The notes: generated from the letters alone by a model not told the origin. A DNA stretch of 64,000 nucleotides from Serratia oryzae (GCF_001976145.1 NZ_MOXD01000002.1:372001-436000), one strand, 5' to 3'. Shown: positions 1 to 10,353, counted from the first letter of the stretch. Numbers and translations are program-made.

Positions 1-647
1 TGGGTACGTTGGAGGCGACTCAGGCTGAACGCCTGGCGCAAGCTGGCCTGGATTATTACAACCACAATCTGGATACCTCACCGGAGTTTTACGGCAATAT
101 CATCACCACCCGTACCTATCAGGAACGTTTGGACACGCTGGATAAGGTGCGTGAAGCGGGCATCAAAGTCTGTTCTGGCGGCATTGTCGGGCTGGGTGAG
201 ACGGTGAACGATCGCGCCGGGCTGCTGGTACAGCTGGCGAATTTGCCCAAGCCACCGGAGAGCGTGCCGATCAACATGCTGGTGAAAGTCAAAGGCACGC
301 CGCTGGCCGATAATGCTGACGTTGATCCTTTTGATTTTATCCGCACCATTGCCATTGCGCGCATCATGATGCCATCGTCCTATGTGCGCCTGTCCGCTGG
401 CCGTGAGCAGATGAGCGAGCAGACCCAGGCGATGTGCTTTATGGCCGGTGCCAACTCGATCTTCTACGGCTGCAAACTGCTCACTACGCCCAACCCGGAC
501 GAAGATAAAGATCGGCAACTGTTCCGTAAACTGGGGCTGAATCCGCAACAAACTGCCACCGCACATGGCGACAATCAGCAACAGCAGGTGTTGGCCGAGC
601 AGTTACTGCATGCCGATACCGCTGAGTTCTACAACGCGGCACCGTAA
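1..647 (+). CDS. bioB: Biotin synthase BioB (3' part, 5' end outside window)
   Basis: Radical-SAM enzyme that inserts sulfur into dethiobiotin to give biotin, the last step of the pathway. Only the C-terminal ~215 residues are here; codon phase begins at base 3. The visible part is nearly collinear with E. coli BioB, including [14 protein letters not shown], the [10 protein letters not shown] segment and the C-terminal [19 protein letters not shown] stretch. The CxxxCxxC cluster motif lies upstream of the window. The stop TAA overlaps the bioF start (TAATG), so translation of the two is probably coupled. First visible gene of bioBFCD. Identification is very secure. Confidence 0.97.
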   Translation, partial: GTLEATQAERLAQAGLDYYNHNLDTSPEFYGNIITTRTYQERLDTLDKVREAGIKVCSGGIVGLGETVNDRAGLLVQLANLPKPPESVPINMLVKVKGTPLADNADVDPFDFIRTIAIARIMMPSSYVRLSAGREQMSEQTQAMCFMAGANSIFYGCKLLTTPNPDEDKDRQLFRKLGLNPQQTATAHGDNQQQQVLAEQLLHADTAEFYNAAP

Positions 648-1798
648 TGAGCTGGCAACAACGTATCGAACAGGCCTTGGGCGAGCGGCAACGTGCCGCC
701 GCTTACCGTCAGCGGCAGGTCAATCAGGGTGGCAATGGCCGCTATCTGCTGCTTAACGAGCAGCGCTATCTTAATTTTTCGGGCAATGACTATCTGGGGC
801 TTAGCCAACATGCGGCAGTGATCGCCGCCTGGCAGCAGGGCGCCGCACGTTATGGCGTTGGCAGCGGCGGTTCGGGCCATGTCACCGGCTTTTGCCAGCC
901 GCACCATGAGCTGGAACAACAGCTAGCAGATTGGCTCGGTTACCCGCGCGCGTTGCTGTTTATCTCCGGCTATGCCGCCAATCAGGCACTGCTGGCAGCG
1001 TTGATGCAGGCCGACGATCGCATGCTGGCGGATAAGCTCTGCCATGCGTCAATCTTGGAAGCGGCCGCTCACTCACCGGCGCAACTGCGGCGTTTTCGCC
1101 ATAATCAGCCGCAGGCATTGGCCGCATTGCTAGAGAAACCTTGCGCTGGCCAACAGTTGGCGATCACCGAAGGCGTATTCAGCATGGATGGCGACAGCGC
1201 GCCACTGGCTGAACTGCACCGTCTGACGCAGCACGCCGGAGCCTGGCTGATGGTGGACGATGCGCACGGTATTGGCGTGCGCGGTGAACAGGGGCGTGGC
1301 AGTTGCTGGCAGCAAGGGGTGCACCCGGAAGTGCTGGTGGTGACCTTTGGCAAGGCGTTTGGCGTCAGCGGTGCGGCGATCTTATGCGATGAACCGCTGG
1401 CGGAATATCTGCTGCAGTTTGCCCGCCATCTGATTTACAGCACCGCGATGCCTCCGGCGCAGGCCTGTGCTTTGCAGGCGGCGTTAAGCTGTGTCCAACA
1501 AGGGGAGGCGTTGCGCAGCCAGTTACAGCACCATATTCAGCGTTTTCGTGCCGGGGTGGCGAGTTTGCCCTTAACGTTAACCGACTCCGATACAGCCATT
1601 CAACCGCTGCTGGTGGGGGACAACCAGCGAGCGCTCGATCTGGCGCAGCGCCTGCGTGAACAGGGGCTGTGGGTCAGCGCCATTCGCCCGCCCACGGTGC
1701 CGCCGGGCGGCGCGCGGTTGCGCATCACCCTCACGGCGGCCCACCAGCCGCAGGATATCGATCGCCTGCTGGAGGTGCTGCATGACGTTAGCCGGTGA
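647..1798 (+). CDS. bioF: 8-amino-7-oxononanoate synthase BioF
   Basis: PLP-dependent condensation of pimeloyl thioester with L-alanine to give KAPA, the first step of biotin ring assembly. The 383-residue length fits the family. The PLP lysine is in [11 protein letters not shown] at residue 236, the same number as in the E. coli enzyme; [10 protein letters not shown], which carries the cofactor-binding Asp and His, is also intact. The ATG start overlaps the bioB stop by one base, and the 3' end overlaps bioC by 17 bp, so this is a tightly packed operon. Confidence 0.97.
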   Translation: MSWQQRIEQALGERQRAAAYRQRQVNQGGNGRYLLLNEQRYLNFSGNDYLGLSQHAAVIAAWQQGAARYGVGSGGSGHVTGFCQPHHELEQQLADWLGYPRALLFISGYAANQALLAALMQADDRMLADKLCHASILEAAAHSPAQLRRFRHNQPQALAALLEKPCAGQQLAITEGVFSMDGDSAPLAELHRLTQHAGAWLMVDDAHGIGVRGEQGRGSCWQQGVHPEVLVVTFGKAFGVSGAAILCDEPLAEYLLQFARHLIYSTAMPPAQACALQAALSCVQQGEALRSQLQHHIQRFRAGVASLPLTLTDSDTAIQPLLVGDNQRALDLAQRLREQGLWVSAIRPPTVPPGGARLRITLTAAHQPQDIDRLLEVLHDVSR

Positions 1799-2549
1799 TG
1801 GGGTGAATAAACCGGCAGTGGCTGCGGCGTTCAGCCGCGCGGCGGAAAGCTACGATGCCGCAGCGCTGTTGCAGCGTGAGGTGGGTGAACGCTTACTGGG
1901 GATGGGGTTGAACCATCCCGGGCAGCAACTGTTGGATGCGGGTTGCGGTACCGGTTATTTCAGCCGCCGCTGGCGCGATCAGGGCAAGCAGGTGACGGCG
2001 CTCGATCTGGCACCGGGCATGCTGGCCTTCGCCCGTCAACGGCAGGCGGCGGACCACTACCTGTTGGGGGATATTGAGCAGATCCCGCTGCCCACAGCGG
2101 CGGTCGATATCAGTTTCAGCAGCCTGGTGGTGCAATGGTGCGGCGATCTGCCACGTGCGCTGGCGGAGCTGTACCGCGTGACGCGGCCCGGCGGTGTGAT
2201 TCTGTTTTCCACGCTGGCGGCAGGCTCTTTGCACCAATTGGGGGATGCCTGGCAACAGGTGGACGGTGAACGTCATGTGAATGATTTCCTGCCCCTGGCG
2301 CGCATCGCTGCCGCCTGTGGCGCTTATCGCCACCGTCTGCAAGCCGAGTGGCAAACCCTGGAATACCCGGACGTGATGGCGCTGATGCGTTCGCTGAAAG
2401 GAATAGGTGCTACGCATTTGCACCAAGGGCGTGAGGCGGGCTTGCTTTCCCGCCAGCGGCTGGCGGCATTGCAGGCGGCTTATCCTCGCCATCGCGGCCT
2501 GTTTCCACTCAGTTATCATCTGATTTATGGAGTGATTTATCGTGATTGA
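1782..2549 (+). CDS. bioC: Malonyl-ACP O-methyltransferase BioC
   Basis: SAM-dependent methyltransferase that masks the malonyl-ACP carboxylate so fatty acid synthesis can build the pimeloyl chain. 255 residues from the ATG at 1782, chosen because it gives the usual N-terminus (short lead, then [11 protein letters not shown]); the frame is open further upstream inside bioF. SAM motif I is [12 protein letters not shown], followed by the acidic LDLAPGML and the post-motif [13 protein letters not shown]. It overlaps bioF by 17 bp and bioD by 8 bp. Confidence 0.95.
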   Translation: MTLAGDGVNKPAVAAAFSRAAESYDAAALLQREVGERLLGMGLNHPGQQLLDAGCGTGYFSRRWRDQGKQVTALDLAPGMLAFARQRQAADHYLLGDIEQIPLPTAAVDISFSSLVVQWCGDLPRALAELYRVTRPGGVILFSTLAAGSLHQLGDAWQQVDGERHVNDFLPLARIAAACGAYRHRLQAEWQTLEYPDVMALMRSLKGIGATHLHQGREAGLLSRQRLAALQAAYPRHRGLFPLSYHLIYGVIYRD

Positions 2550-3228
2550 GCGCTGGTTCGTGACCGGAACCGATACTGAAGTGGGCAAAACTGTGGCCAG
2601 CAGCGCACTGTTGCAGGCTGCCCGCGCTGCCGGGTTACGCTGTGCGGGTTATAAGCCGGTGGCGTCCGGCAGCGAGATGACGGCGGATGGCCTGCGTAAC
2701 GCGGATGCGCTGGCGTTGCAGAAAAACAGCAACGTGCCGCTGGTTTACGCCGAAGTGAATCCTTACACCTTTGCAGAGCCGACGTCGCCGCATATTGTCA
2801 GCCTGGCTGAAAATCGCCCGATCGCCCTGGCGCAGCTTTCAGCCGGTTTACGCCAGCTCGAGCAGCGTGTCGACTGGCTGTTGGTGGAAGGCGCGGGCGG
2901 ATGGTTTACCCCGCTTTCTGAGCAGCACACCTTTGCTGACTGGGTGCAACAGGAGCAGTTGCCGGTGATCCTGGTGGTGGGCATCAAGCTCGGTTGCATC
3001 AACCATGCTGTGCTCACGGCGCAGGTGATTCAGCAGGCGGGGCTGCACCTGGCTGGCTGGATTGCCAATGATGTCACCGAGCCCGGCAAGCGCCACGCTG
3101 AGTATCTCGCCACGCTGCGCCGTATGCTGCCAGCACCGCTGCTGGGGGAGATCCCGCACCTGCCGCAGATAGAGCAACAGGCGCTGGGGCAATATCTCGA
3201 TCTTGCGGCTTTGCAAGCGTGGGGCTGA
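2542..3228 (+). CDS. bioD: Dethiobiotin synthetase BioD
   Basis: ATP-dependent carboxylation and ring closure of DAPA to dethiobiotin. 228 residues, usual length. The P-loop is GTDTEVGKT near residues 8-16, followed by YKPVASGSE; VEGAGGWFTPL is the conserved substrate-binding segment. The start is GTG at 2542, inside the end of bioC; no better ATG lies nearby and the N-terminus matches the family. Last gene of the biotin operon, convergent with the ABC ATPase gene only 9 bp away. Confidence 0.96.
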   Translation: MIERWFVTGTDTEVGKTVASSALLQAARAAGLRCAGYKPVASGSEMTADGLRNADALALQKNSNVPLVYAEVNPYTFAEPTSPHIVSLAENRPIALAQLSAGLRQLEQRVDWLLVEGAGGWFTPLSEQHTFADWVQQEQLPVILVVGIKLGCINHAVLTAQVIQQAGLHLAGWIANDVTEPGKRHAEYLATLRRMLPAPLLGEIPHLPQIEQQALGQYLDLAALQAWG

Positions 3229-3237
3229 GCGGCGGGT

Positions 3238-3948
3238 TTATCCCGCAAGATAAGTATTAATCAACTCCTCATCTAACTGTTCCAGGGCGCCGCTGGCGAC
3301 GCTGCGGCCCTGATCCATCAGGCAAAAGCGATCCGCCACATGGCGCACAAACGGCAGCCTGCGCTCTACCAGTAAAATGGTCATGCCCCATTCGTGGTTC
3401 AGCCTGCGGATGAGATGGCCGATCTCGTTCACCTGCGAAGGCGACAGACCGGTGGTGGGTTCATCCAGGATCAGCAACGCCGGTTCCAGCACCAGCGCAC
3501 GGGCGATCGCCAATTGCTGCTGTTCATCGCCACACAGGTCCCCGGCGCGATACAGCAGCAGGGTTCGCAGATGCGGGAACAGGCTATCGATCATGGCTGG
3601 AATCCGCCGGGTTCTGTCGCGCCCGGCCAGGAGGGCTATCTGGAGGTTTTCTTCCACGCTCAGTTGCGAAAAGATTTGCCGCCCCTGCGGTACGTAGCTG
3701 ATACCCAGTGCTGCCCGCTTTTCCATCGGCTGCTGCAACAGATTTTGTGGAGGTTCATCGGCTACTTGCCAGGTCATGCTGCCGCTGACGATCGGCAGGT
3801 GCCCCATAATGCAGTTGACCAGCGTAGTTTTACCCACGCCATTGCGGCCCAGCAGAGTGGTGCATTGCCCGCGTGGCAGTTCGAGGCTCACATCCCACAG
3901 CGTATGGTGATGCCCATAGTATTGATTTACTGCGCGTAAACTTAGCAT
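3238..3948 (-). CDS. Orphan UrtE/LivF-type ABC transporter ATPase with altered signature motif
   Basis: ATP-binding subunit of the urea/branched-chain amino acid transporter type, closest in feel to UrtE (INQYYG-like start, LGRNGVGKTT). Start placed at ATG 3948, which has GGGGAG 8 nt upstream, rather than the GTG 30 bp earlier; 236 residues. Walker A (GRNGVGKTT), Q-loop (YVPQGRQIF) and Walker B (LLILDEPTTGLS) are intact. The ABC signature, normally LSGGQQQ, reads LCGDEQQQ, and the H-loop position reads VERRLPF instead of VEH/VEQ. No urtABCD permease or binding-protein genes are nearby. It may be a decaying remnant or may serve a transporter encoded elsewhere. Confidence 0.75.
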   Translation of the reverse strand: MLSLRAVNQYYGHHHTLWDVSLELPRGQCTTLLGRNGVGKTTLVNCIMGHLPIVSGSMTWQVADEPPQNLLQQPMEKRAALGISYVPQGRQIFSQLSVEENLQIALLAGRDRTRRIPAMIDSLFPHLRTLLLYRAGDLCGDEQQQLAIARALVLEPALLILDEPTTGLSPSQVNEIGHLIRRLNHEWGMTILLVERRLPFVRHVADRFCLMDQGRSVASGALEQLDEELINTYLAG

Positions 3949-4615
3949 TTGGCATTCTCCCCAAGGAGGCGTGTTCACTGGTGGATGGGGTGATCCCCTC
4001 CGGTTATATCAGCGGTTTCTCTCCCAAGTGCGGTGTTCCCCAGAACAAAATGCCATGCAATGAGCCTGAATAGGAGGGGTAAAAGCCCAGGCAAGATAGC
4101 TAAAAATGGGCGCTATTGGCGGCTTGCGGCTGCTATTGCCTATTTTTGATGCCAATGTCGATTTTCTCACCGCGTACGGTCGATGATTTTCCCGTTAGCG
4201 CTCCTGCCAGAATCAGGGGGGCTGGCGCGGTGTGTGAAAGAATTTAGCAATTCTCAGGCCAACTTTATGAGCTTAGTGCAAAAGTTGGATGTTGTGTTTT
4301 TGTTAATTTCCAGGGCGGCGCTGGTGGGGGCTGGCTGCAGCGATAAGAAAAAACCTGATAAGCTGAGTGCCCGGTTGCACTTTTGTGGTGCGGCGTTGAC
4401 GGTAAATGGTGCAAATCGCCAAACGGTTTATGGCAACAGACGGCACCGCAGCGAACAGAGCAGAAAATAAGTTCCTGAGTGCGCATCCTTTTAGTATTAA
4501 TCGTCATAACCAAAGCCATATTATTGTGAAAAAATAACTAAAAAATCGCCTTAGACGACGTTTTAACGAGAAAAGCGTTCTTTCTGTAACTCCCGTCACC
4601 CGTGGGGTGGTGTGA
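3949..4615. other. Long intergenic stretch without a credible gene
   Basis: About 670 bp between the orphan ATPase and the uvrB control region. Only short frames with no recognisable protein content were seen. In E. coli bioD and uvrB are direct neighbours, so the ATPase and this spacer are probably an insertion or a relic of a longer transporter locus. Confidence 0.4.
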
Positions 4616-4640
4616 GTTATCCACTATTCCTGTGGATAAC
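4616..4640. promoter_or_regulatory. Inverted pair of DnaA boxes upstream of uvrB
   Basis: GTTATCCAC at 4616-4624 faces GTGGATAAC at 4632-4640 with 7 nt between. The right-hand box, read on the minus strand, is the perfect 9-mer TTATCCACA; the left is TTATCCACT. A DnaA-box-bearing distal uvrB promoter has been described in E. coli, so conserved DnaA control of uvrB is the likely meaning. The site is about 430 bp upstream of the start codon. Confidence 0.75.
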
Positions 4641-4937
4641 CTTGTGCATGATACTTAGAAAAGTGGCTTAAACAGAGAGCGGGCGCGGGTTGTGTCCGCG
4701 TTGTCCGCATTCTCGTCTTTTTTTTAAAAACAATTACTATCAATAAGTTAACTAAAATCAAGCAAGCCCATAGCCGCCTGCTGCTCGGTGCATCATTTTT
4801 GGCCGGAATGCCATCGAAATGTTAATTATTGCTGGAGTCTGGGGATAAAATGGCAGTTGACAATAAAAATGTCACCCTACCGTAACCTCGCCGGTTCGCT
4901 GCTGGCGCGTTAACGCACGTTAAAGCGACAAATCCGC

Positions 4938-4965
4938 TTGAAGCTGGTTTTATATCCAGTATCAT
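4938..4965 (+). promoter_or_regulatory. uvrB SOS promoter with LexA operator
   Basis: CTGGTTTTATATCCAG (4944-4959) fits the LexA pattern CTG-N10-CAG with an AT-rich core, very like the E. coli uvrB operator. It sits between a -35-like TTGAAG (4938-4943) and a -10-like TATCAT (4960-4965) with 16 bp spacing, so bound LexA would block RNA polymerase. It implies DNA-damage induction of uvrB. Confidence 0.88.
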
Positions 4966-5065
4966 AAGCGCTGGCGCAGATCGTTAGGGTTTCCCATACT
5001 TAGGAGCCGTTGCCAGCAGGCACTTCCCCGCCACCTTCCTGCCACTTGAATGATTTAGGGTATAT

Positions 5066-7078
5066 ATGAGCAAAATTTTCAAACTGCACTCGGATTTTGC
5101 CCCGGCTGGCGATCAGCCAGAAGCTATCCGCAAACTGGAAATGGGGCTGGAAGATGGTTTGGCTCACCAGACCCTGCTGGGGGTGACCGGATCGGGCAAG
5201 ACGTTTACCATCGCCAACGTGATCGCCGATCTCAACCGGCCAACCATGGTGTTGGCGCCGAACAAAACCTTGGCGGCACAGCTTTACGGCGAGATGAAAG
5301 AGTTCTTTCCCGAGAATGCGGTGGAATATTTTGTCTCCTACTACGATTACTACCAACCAGAAGCCTATGTTCCGAGTTCCGATACCTTTATCGAGAAAGA
5401 TGCCTCGGTGAACGAACATATCGAGCAGATGCGTCTTTCGGCCACCAAGGCGCTGCTTGAGCGGCGTGACGTGGTGGTGGTGGCCTCGGTTTCCGCCATC
5501 TACGGCTTGGGCGATCCCGATCTCTACCTGAAGATGATGCTGCACCTGACCAAAGGCATGATCATCGATCAGCGCTCGATCCTGCGCCGCCTGGCCGAGC
5601 TGCAATATACCCGCAACGATCAGGCTTTCCAGCGCGCCACCTTCCGCGTGCGCGGGGAAGTGATCGACATCTTCCCGGCGGAGTCGGACGAACTGGCGCT
5701 GCGCGTTGAACTGTTCGACGAGGAAGTGGAACGCCTGTCGCTGTTTGATCCGCTCACCGGCCAGATCGAGCAGGTGGTGCAGCGTTTCACCATCTACCCG
5801 AAATCCCACTATGTCACACCGCGGGAACGCATCCTGCAGGCGATGGAAGAGATCAAGGTGGAACTGGAGCAGCGGCGCAAAGTGCTGCTGGCCAACAATA
5901 AGCTGTTGGAAGAGCAGCGGCTGACGCAGCGTACCCAGTTTGATCTGGAGATGATGAACGAACTGGGTTATTGCTCGGGTATCGAAAACTACTCACGCTA
6001 TCTCTCCGGGCGCGGCGAGGGCGAGCCGCCGCCGACGCTGTTTGACTATCTGCCCGCCGATGGCCTGCTGGTGGTGGACGAATCGCACGTTACCATCCCG
6101 CAGATCGGCGGGATGTTCAAAGGCGACCGCTCGCGTAAAGAAACGCTGGTGGAATACGGCTTCCGCCTGCCTTCGGCGCTGGATAACCGGCCGATGCGCT
6201 TTGAAGAGTTTGAAGCGCTGGCACCGCAAACCATCTACGTCTCCGCTACGCCGGGCAAATATGAGCTGGAGAAATCCGGTGGTGAGATTATCGATCAGGT
6301 GGTGCGCCCAACCGGGCTGCTGGATCCGGAAGTGGAGGTCCGCCCGGTTGCTACCCAGGTTGACGATCTGCTTTCCGAGATCCGCAAGCGGGTGGCGATC
6401 AACGAACGCGTGCTGGTGACGACGCTGACCAAGCGTATGGCGGAAGACCTGACGGAATACCTTGAGGAACACGGTGAGCGGGTGCGTTATCTGCACTCGG
6501 ATGTCGACACCGTAGAGCGTGTCGAAATCATCCGTGATTTACGCCTTGGCGAGTTCGACGTGCTGGTGGGGATCAACCTGCTGCGGGAAGGGCTGGATAT
6601 GCCGGAAGTGTCGCTGGTGGCGATCCTGGACGCAGACAAAGAAGGCTTCCTGCGTTCGGAACGCTCGCTTATTCAGACCATTGGCCGTGCGGCGCGTAAC
6701 CTCAACGGTAAGGCGATTCTGTACGGTGACCGCATTACTGACTCCATGGCCAAGGCGATAGGGGAAACCGAGCGCCGCCGTGCCAAGCAGCAGGCGCATA
6801 ACGAAGCCAACGGTATTGTCCCGCAGGGGCTGAACAAGAAGGTTGCCGATATTATGCAACTGGGGCAGCCGAGTTCACGCGGCAAACACAAAGGGAAAGG
6901 CAAGGCGGCGGAAAGCGCGGCTCGCTACCAGCACCTCACGCCAAAAGCGCTGGAGCAGAAAATCCGCGAGTTGGAAGGCCAGATGTATTCTCACGCGCAA
7001 AACCTGGAGTTCGAACAGGCGGCTGCCGTGCGTGACGAGATTCATCAACTGCGCGAGCAGTTTATTGCGATTTCATAA
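5066..7078 (+). CDS. uvrB: Excinuclease ABC subunit B
   Basis: Damage-verification helicase of nucleotide excision repair, loaded by UvrA and recruiting UvrC. 670 residues (E. coli 673). Walker A GVTGSGKT is at about 39-46; the beta-hairpin segment [15 protein letters not shown] follows; VVDESHVT is the DEAD-like Walker [10 protein letters not shown] is helicase motif VI. The C-terminal UVR motif ([21 protein letters not shown]) that contacts UvrC is present. The region just before it is shortened and Lys/Gly-rich (GKHKGKGKA) compared with E. coli. Confidence 0.98.
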   Translation: MSKIFKLHSDFAPAGDQPEAIRKLEMGLEDGLAHQTLLGVTGSGKTFTIANVIADLNRPTMVLAPNKTLAAQLYGEMKEFFPENAVEYFVSYYDYYQPEAYVPSSDTFIEKDASVNEHIEQMRLSATKALLERRDVVVVASVSAIYGLGDPDLYLKMMLHLTKGMIIDQRSILRRLAELQYTRNDQAFQRATFRVRGEVIDIFPAESDELALRVELFDEEVERLSLFDPLTGQIEQVVQRFTIYPKSHYVTPRERILQAMEEIKVELEQRRKVLLANNKLLEEQRLTQRTQFDLEMMNELGYCSGIENYSRYLSGRGEGEPPPTLFDYLPADGLLVVDESHVTIPQIGGMFKGDRSRKETLVEYGFRLPSALDNRPMRFEEFEALAPQTIYVSATPGKYELEKSGGEIIDQVVRPTGLLDPEVEVRPVATQVDDLLSEIRKRVAINERVLVTTLTKRMAEDLTEYLEEHGERVRYLHSDVDTVERVEIIRDLRLGEFDVLVGINLLREGLDMPEVSLVAILDADKEGFLRSERSLIQTIGRAARNLNGKAILYGDRITDSMAKAIGETERRRAKQQAHNEANGIVPQGLNKKVADIMQLGQPSSRGKHKGKGKAAESAARYQHLTPKALEQKIRELEGQMYSHAQNLEFEQAAAVRDEIHQLREQFIAIS

Positions 7079-7175
7079 GTATGCCTGTGTGAACGGCGGC
7101 GGGGATAAACTCCTTGCCGCCTGCGAGTTTGCTGATTAAGGTATGCGCCCCGATTACTGAGACGAGCTGCCGATC

Positions 7176-7421
7176 ATGACTGCACATTCATCAAAAGATC
7201 CGCTACACGGCATTACGCTGGAACAATTACTGAACAAGCTGGTGGAGCATTATGGCTGGAGCGGGCTGGCTGAACGCATCCGCATCAACTGCTTCAGCAG
7301 CGATCCGAGCATCAAGTCCAGCCTAAAGTTTTTACGCCGCACGCCGTGGGCGCGCAAGCAGGTGGAAGATCTCTATATCAGCACCGTCAGCGATAACCCT
7401 TGGCATCGCGGCAGGGATTGA
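7176..7421 (+). CDS. VF530 family (DUF2132) small DNA-binding-like protein
   Basis: 81 residues. The core matches the VF530 fold family: [21 protein letters not shown], then [18 protein letters not shown], then VEDLY. Members are small helical proteins with an uncharacterised, possibly DNA-binding role. The ATG at 7176 is preceded by a weak ribosome site. It is absent from this position in E. coli and lies tail-to-tail with ybhK (2 bp apart). Confidence 0.8.
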   Translation: MTAHSSKDPLHGITLEQLLNKLVEHYGWSGLAERIRINCFSSDPSIKSSLKFLRRTPWARKQVEDLYISTVSDNPWHRGRD

Positions 7422-7422
7422 T

Positions 7423-8343
7423 CTAGGTGCGGGTAGCCAGTTGCACCAGCGCCTGCTCCAGCGCCTGGCGCAGTAACTGGCGATCGTGGCGGTAAGGGAC
7501 GTCGGCGGCTTCCAGCGGCTGTTTTACCACGATGCGATCGTGCATTTCGTCGGTGTTGATATGCGGGCCCACCACCACTGCATCAATCATTTTCCGGCCG
7601 ATCTTCTCTTCCATCAGTTCCAGTTTTTGTTTGAGCGTCAGTGCGGCTGCGGCCACGCTCAGCTCACGCCCCAGATTACCGATATAGATCATGCTGGCGC
7701 TGCTGCGGCGCAGCGCTTGGGTGAGATCCTCAAGCAGCAGCAGCGGCATCAGGCTGGTGAGAAAACTGCCAGGCCCAATCAGGATCAGTTCGGCCTGCGC
7801 GATGGCATCTACCGCTTCACGCGTGGCACGCACCGCATGCGGGGAGAGCATCAGCTCCTGCGGCATCTGCGCCAGTTGATCGATGTTCACTTCGCCGTAA
7901 ATCTGATGGCCTTCGTGATCGTGCGCCTCCAGATCCACCGGCTGTTCCGACATCGGGATCAGCGCAGCGTCGACCTTCAACAGGTTGCGTACCAGATTGA
8001 TCGCTTCCAGCGGGCGCACGCTGAGATGATCCAGGGCTTTCAGCATCAGATTCCCCAGATTATGCCCAGCCAGTTCGCCATTACCGCTAAAACGGTATTC
8101 GAACATTGCAGATGCCACGCTCGGTTCGGTAATCAACTGATTCAGGCAGTTGCGGGTGTCCCCCCAGGCGATCCCCCCTTCGGAACGGCGGATACGGCCG
8201 GTAGAGCCTCCATTATCGGTTGTCGTGATAATACCGGTTAAGCGGGATCCTAAAAACGACAGAGACGACATCACGCGGCCAAGACCATGGCCGCCACCTA
8301 ATGCCACCACCCGATCGAGATCGGCAAGGGTTCGATTGCGCAT
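7423..8343 (-). CDS. ybhK: YbhK/YvcK family gluconeogenesis factor-like protein
   Basis: 306 residues, the usual length of this CofD-like family (YvcK in Bacillus links nucleotide-sugar binding to cell-envelope shape and gluconeogenic growth). Diagnostic stretches are [17 protein letters not shown] near the N-terminus, [24 protein letters not shown] and [18 protein letters not shown]. The genomic position, divergent from moaA and after uvrB, matches E. coli. The E. coli protein's function is not settled. Confidence 0.93.
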   Translation of the reverse strand: MRNRTLADLDRVVALGGGHGLGRVMSSLSFLGSRLTGIITTTDNGGSTGRIRRSEGGIAWGDTRNCLNQLITEPSVASAMFEYRFSGNGELAGHNLGNLMLKALDHLSVRPLEAINLVRNLLKVDAALIPMSEQPVDLEAHDHEGHQIYGEVNIDQLAQMPQELMLSPHAVRATREAVDAIAQAELILIGPGSFLTSLMPLLLLEDLTQALRRSSASMIYIGNLGRELSVAAAALTLKQKLELMEEKIGRKMIDAVVVGPHINTDEMHDRIVVKQPLEAADVPYRHDRQLLRQALEQALVQLATRT

Positions 8344-8492
8344 AAAATTCCTTAATACTGGGCGTTAACTGCCCGCATAACGTAGCGGATTTGACGGTGA
8401 AACGCGAAAAAGAGTGTGATTTGCGTGATTATAATCAATTCGCCGGCGTAAGAGATGTTTAGTATGGATAACCAGACTTGGCGCTGCAGTAA

Positions 8493-8518
8493 TCGCTGTA
8501 TATAAAATTATATAGCGA
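8493..8518. promoter_or_regulatory. ModE-like operator upstream of moaA
   Basis: A 26-bp near-palindrome with arms TCGCTGTATA and TATATAGCGA around an AT-rich centre. It closely resembles ModE sites (CG-t/c-TATAT arms). ModE-molybdate is known to activate the moa operon in E. coli, and this site lies 215 bp before the riboswitch-preceded moaA start. Assignment is by pattern and position. Confidence 0.6.
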
Positions 8519-8583
8519 AATTGCGCGATGGCTATCGCATTTGTTTCGCGCTAGAATTCTGTTGAAAACCACGGTTTCATTCA

Positions 8584-8600
8584 GGTTACCTCAGGTAACC
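8584..8600. repeat. Short perfect inverted repeat in moa leader
   Basis: GGTTACC and GGTAACC separated by TCA, just before the riboswitch aptamer. It could be a regulator site or a small hairpin in the leader RNA; no specific regulator is recognised. Confidence 0.45.
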
Positions 8601-8616
8601 GGGATTGAAATCCAAA

Positions 8617-8732
8617 CTCCTAGCCTTTGTGCCTACGTTGTTCCACGAACAATAGGGTGCCTGGGCCGTGGCGAAGTCAGCCACCAGGGTGCAGAGTGGA
8701 AACGCTCGCATCTCCCGTATTTGGAAGGTGTT
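8617..8732 (+). ncRNA. Molybdenum cofactor (Moco) riboswitch
   Basis: The leader of moaA matches the Moco RNA motif: CTCCTAGCCT..TGCC, then GGTGCCTGGGCCGTGGC, then GCCACCAGGGTGCAGAG, ending in CTCCCGTATTTGGAAGGTG. These blocks line up with the E. coli moaA leader, where the aptamer senses molybdenum cofactor and represses translation. The final GGAAGGTG overlaps the ribosome-binding region, which is consistent with that mechanism. The moa reading frame stays open through the entire aptamer. Confidence 0.92.
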
Positions 8733-9719
8733 ATGGTGCCGCAACTCATTGATGCTTTTGAGCGCAAGTTCTATTACTTGCGCCTGTCGATTACCGACGT
8801 GTGTAACTTTCGTTGCACCTATTGCCTGCCGGACGGTTATAAACCGAGCGGTCATCCCAATACCTTCCTCTCGTTGGATGAAATTCGCCGCGTCAGCCGC
8901 GCTTTTGCCGAATTGGGTACCGAAAAGGTACGCCTGACCGGTGGTGAGCCGTCGTTACGCCGCGATTTTACCGAGATCGTCGCCGCCGTGCGCGAAAACC
9001 CGGCGATCCGCACGCTGGCAGTGACCACTAATGGTTACCGCCTGGCGCGTGACGTCGCCCGTTGGCGCGATGCGGGCCTGACGGCGATTAACGTCAGCGT
9101 TGACAGCCTCGATCCGCGCCAGTTTCACGCTATCACCGGGCAGGACAAATTCCGTCAGGTGATGGAAGGTATCGACGCCGCTTTTGCCGCCGGTTACCAC
9201 AAGGTGAAAGTCAACGTGGTGCTGATGCGTGACGTTAACCACCAGCAACTGGCCGCCTTTCTGCACTGGATTAAAGATCGCCCGATCCAACTGCGTTTTA
9301 TTGAGCTGATGGAAACCGGCGAAGGCAGTGAGCTGTTCCGCAAGCACCATATTTCCGGCAACGCGATCCGCCAACAGTTAGAACAACAGGGCTGGCAGCG
9401 TTTGGCACGCGGCTACAGCGACGGCCCGGCGCAGGTGTTCAGCCACCCGGACTATCAGGGCGAGATTGGGCTGATCATGCCTTACGAGAAAGATTTCTGT
9501 GCCAGTTGCAACCGGCTGCGGGTCTCTGCCATTGGCAATCTGCATCTGTGCCTGTTCGGTGAACAGGGCATTACCCTGCGCGATCTGCTGGCGGATGACG
9601 CTCAGCTCGAAGAGTTGAAGATGCGGATTCAAGGCGGGTTGCGCACTAAAAAGCAGACGCATTTCTTGCATCAGGGCAACAGCGGGATCACGCAGAACTT
9701 ATCGTTTATCGGTGGCTGA
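8733..9719 (+). CDS. moaA: GTP 3',8-cyclase MoaA
   Basis: Radical-SAM enzyme that starts molybdopterin synthesis by converting GTP to 3',8-cyclo-GTP. 328 residues from ATG 8733, chosen because it aligns with the known N-terminus and follows the riboswitch; the frame extends 64 codons upstream through the aptamer. The SAM cluster is C24-C28-C31 (VCNFRCTYC). The second cluster is [10 protein letters not shown] plus a later Cys in LHLCLFGE. The C-terminal SFIGG tail carries the essential GG. First gene of moaABCDE. Confidence 0.97.
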   Translation: MVPQLIDAFERKFYYLRLSITDVCNFRCTYCLPDGYKPSGHPNTFLSLDEIRRVSRAFAELGTEKVRLTGGEPSLRRDFTEIVAAVRENPAIRTLAVTTNGYRLARDVARWRDAGLTAINVSVDSLDPRQFHAITGQDKFRQVMEGIDAAFAAGYHKVKVNVVLMRDVNHQQLAAFLHWIKDRPIQLRFIELMETGEGSELFRKHHISGNAIRQQLEQQGWQRLARGYSDGPAQVFSHPDYQGEIGLIMPYEKDFCASCNRLRVSAIGNLHLCLFGEQGITLRDLLADDAQLEELKMRIQGGLRTKKQTHFLHQGNSGITQNLSFIGG

Positions 9720-9732
9720 TACTAACCAAGTT

Positions 9733-9766
9733 CCCTCTCCCTGGGGGAGAGGGTTAGGGTGAGGGG
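9733..9766. repeat. Interspersed palindromic repeat (copy 1)
   Basis: CCCTCTCCC pairs with GGGAGAGGG and is followed by TTAGGGTGAGGGG. The same unit recurs at 56105. It is a very common intergenic element type in proteobacteria and could form a hairpin between moaA and moaB. Confidence 0.7.
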
Positions 9767-9840
9767 CTATGCGCCTATCCCTTTGTCAGGCTACGGCTTG
9801 AAACCTAGCGGGTATCCATAATAGGGGAGCACATTTAACT

Positions 9841-10353
9841 ATGAGCCAAACCAGCAGCGAATTTATTCCGGCAAAGATTGCTATTCTGACCGTCTCGGAT
9901 CGCCGCAGCGAAGCGGAAGATACCTCCGGCCAATACCTGCAGGACGCCGCACAGGAAGCCGGGCATCAGGTGGTGGCGCGTGCCATCGTCAAAGACAATA
10001 TTTACCAGATCCGTGCGCAGGTTTCTGCGTGGATTGCCAGCGAGACGGTGCAGGCGGTGTTAATCAACGGCGGCACCGGTTTTACCGCGGGTGATCACAC
10101 ACCTGAAGCCCTGTTGCCGCTGTTTGATCGCGAAGTGGAAGGGTTTGGTGAGCTGTTCCGCATGGTGTCGTTTGAAGAGATAGGCACAGCCACCATTCAG
10201 TCGCGTGCTTTGGCCGGTATTGCCAACCAGACGGTGATCTTTGCCATGCCGGGCTCCACCCGCGCCTGCCGCACCGCGTGGGAGCGCATTATTGAAGAGC
10301 AGTTGGATGCCCGCCATCGTCCGTGCAACTTCCTGCCCCATATGAAGAAATAA
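9841..10353 (+). CDS. moaB: Molybdenum cofactor biosynthesis protein MoaB
   Basis: MogA/MoaB-family protein, 170 residues. It carries the family core INGGTGFTAGDHTPEALLPLFDREVEGFGELFR and the later AMPGSTRAC. In E. coli, MoaB is a paralogue of the adenylyltransferase MogA and is largely dispensable. About 120 bp with a repeat separates it from moaA; moaC follows after 3 bp. Confidence 0.95.
   Translation: MSQTSSEFIPAKIAILTVSDRRSEAEDTSGQYLQDAAQEAGHQVVARAIVKDNIYQIRAQVSAWIASETVQAVLINGGTGFTAGDHTPEALLPLFDREVEGFGELFRMVSFEEIGTATIQSRALAGIANQTVIFAMPGSTRACRTAWERIIEEQLDARHRPCNFLPHMKK

Noticed and set aside
4183-4470. 95-codon frame upstream of uvrB
   Set aside because: No ribosome site or recognisable protein pattern; region is non-coding spacer.
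9733-9766. moaA terminator
   Set aside because: The palindrome recurs at 56105 in another context with no T tract; more likely a dispersed repeat.
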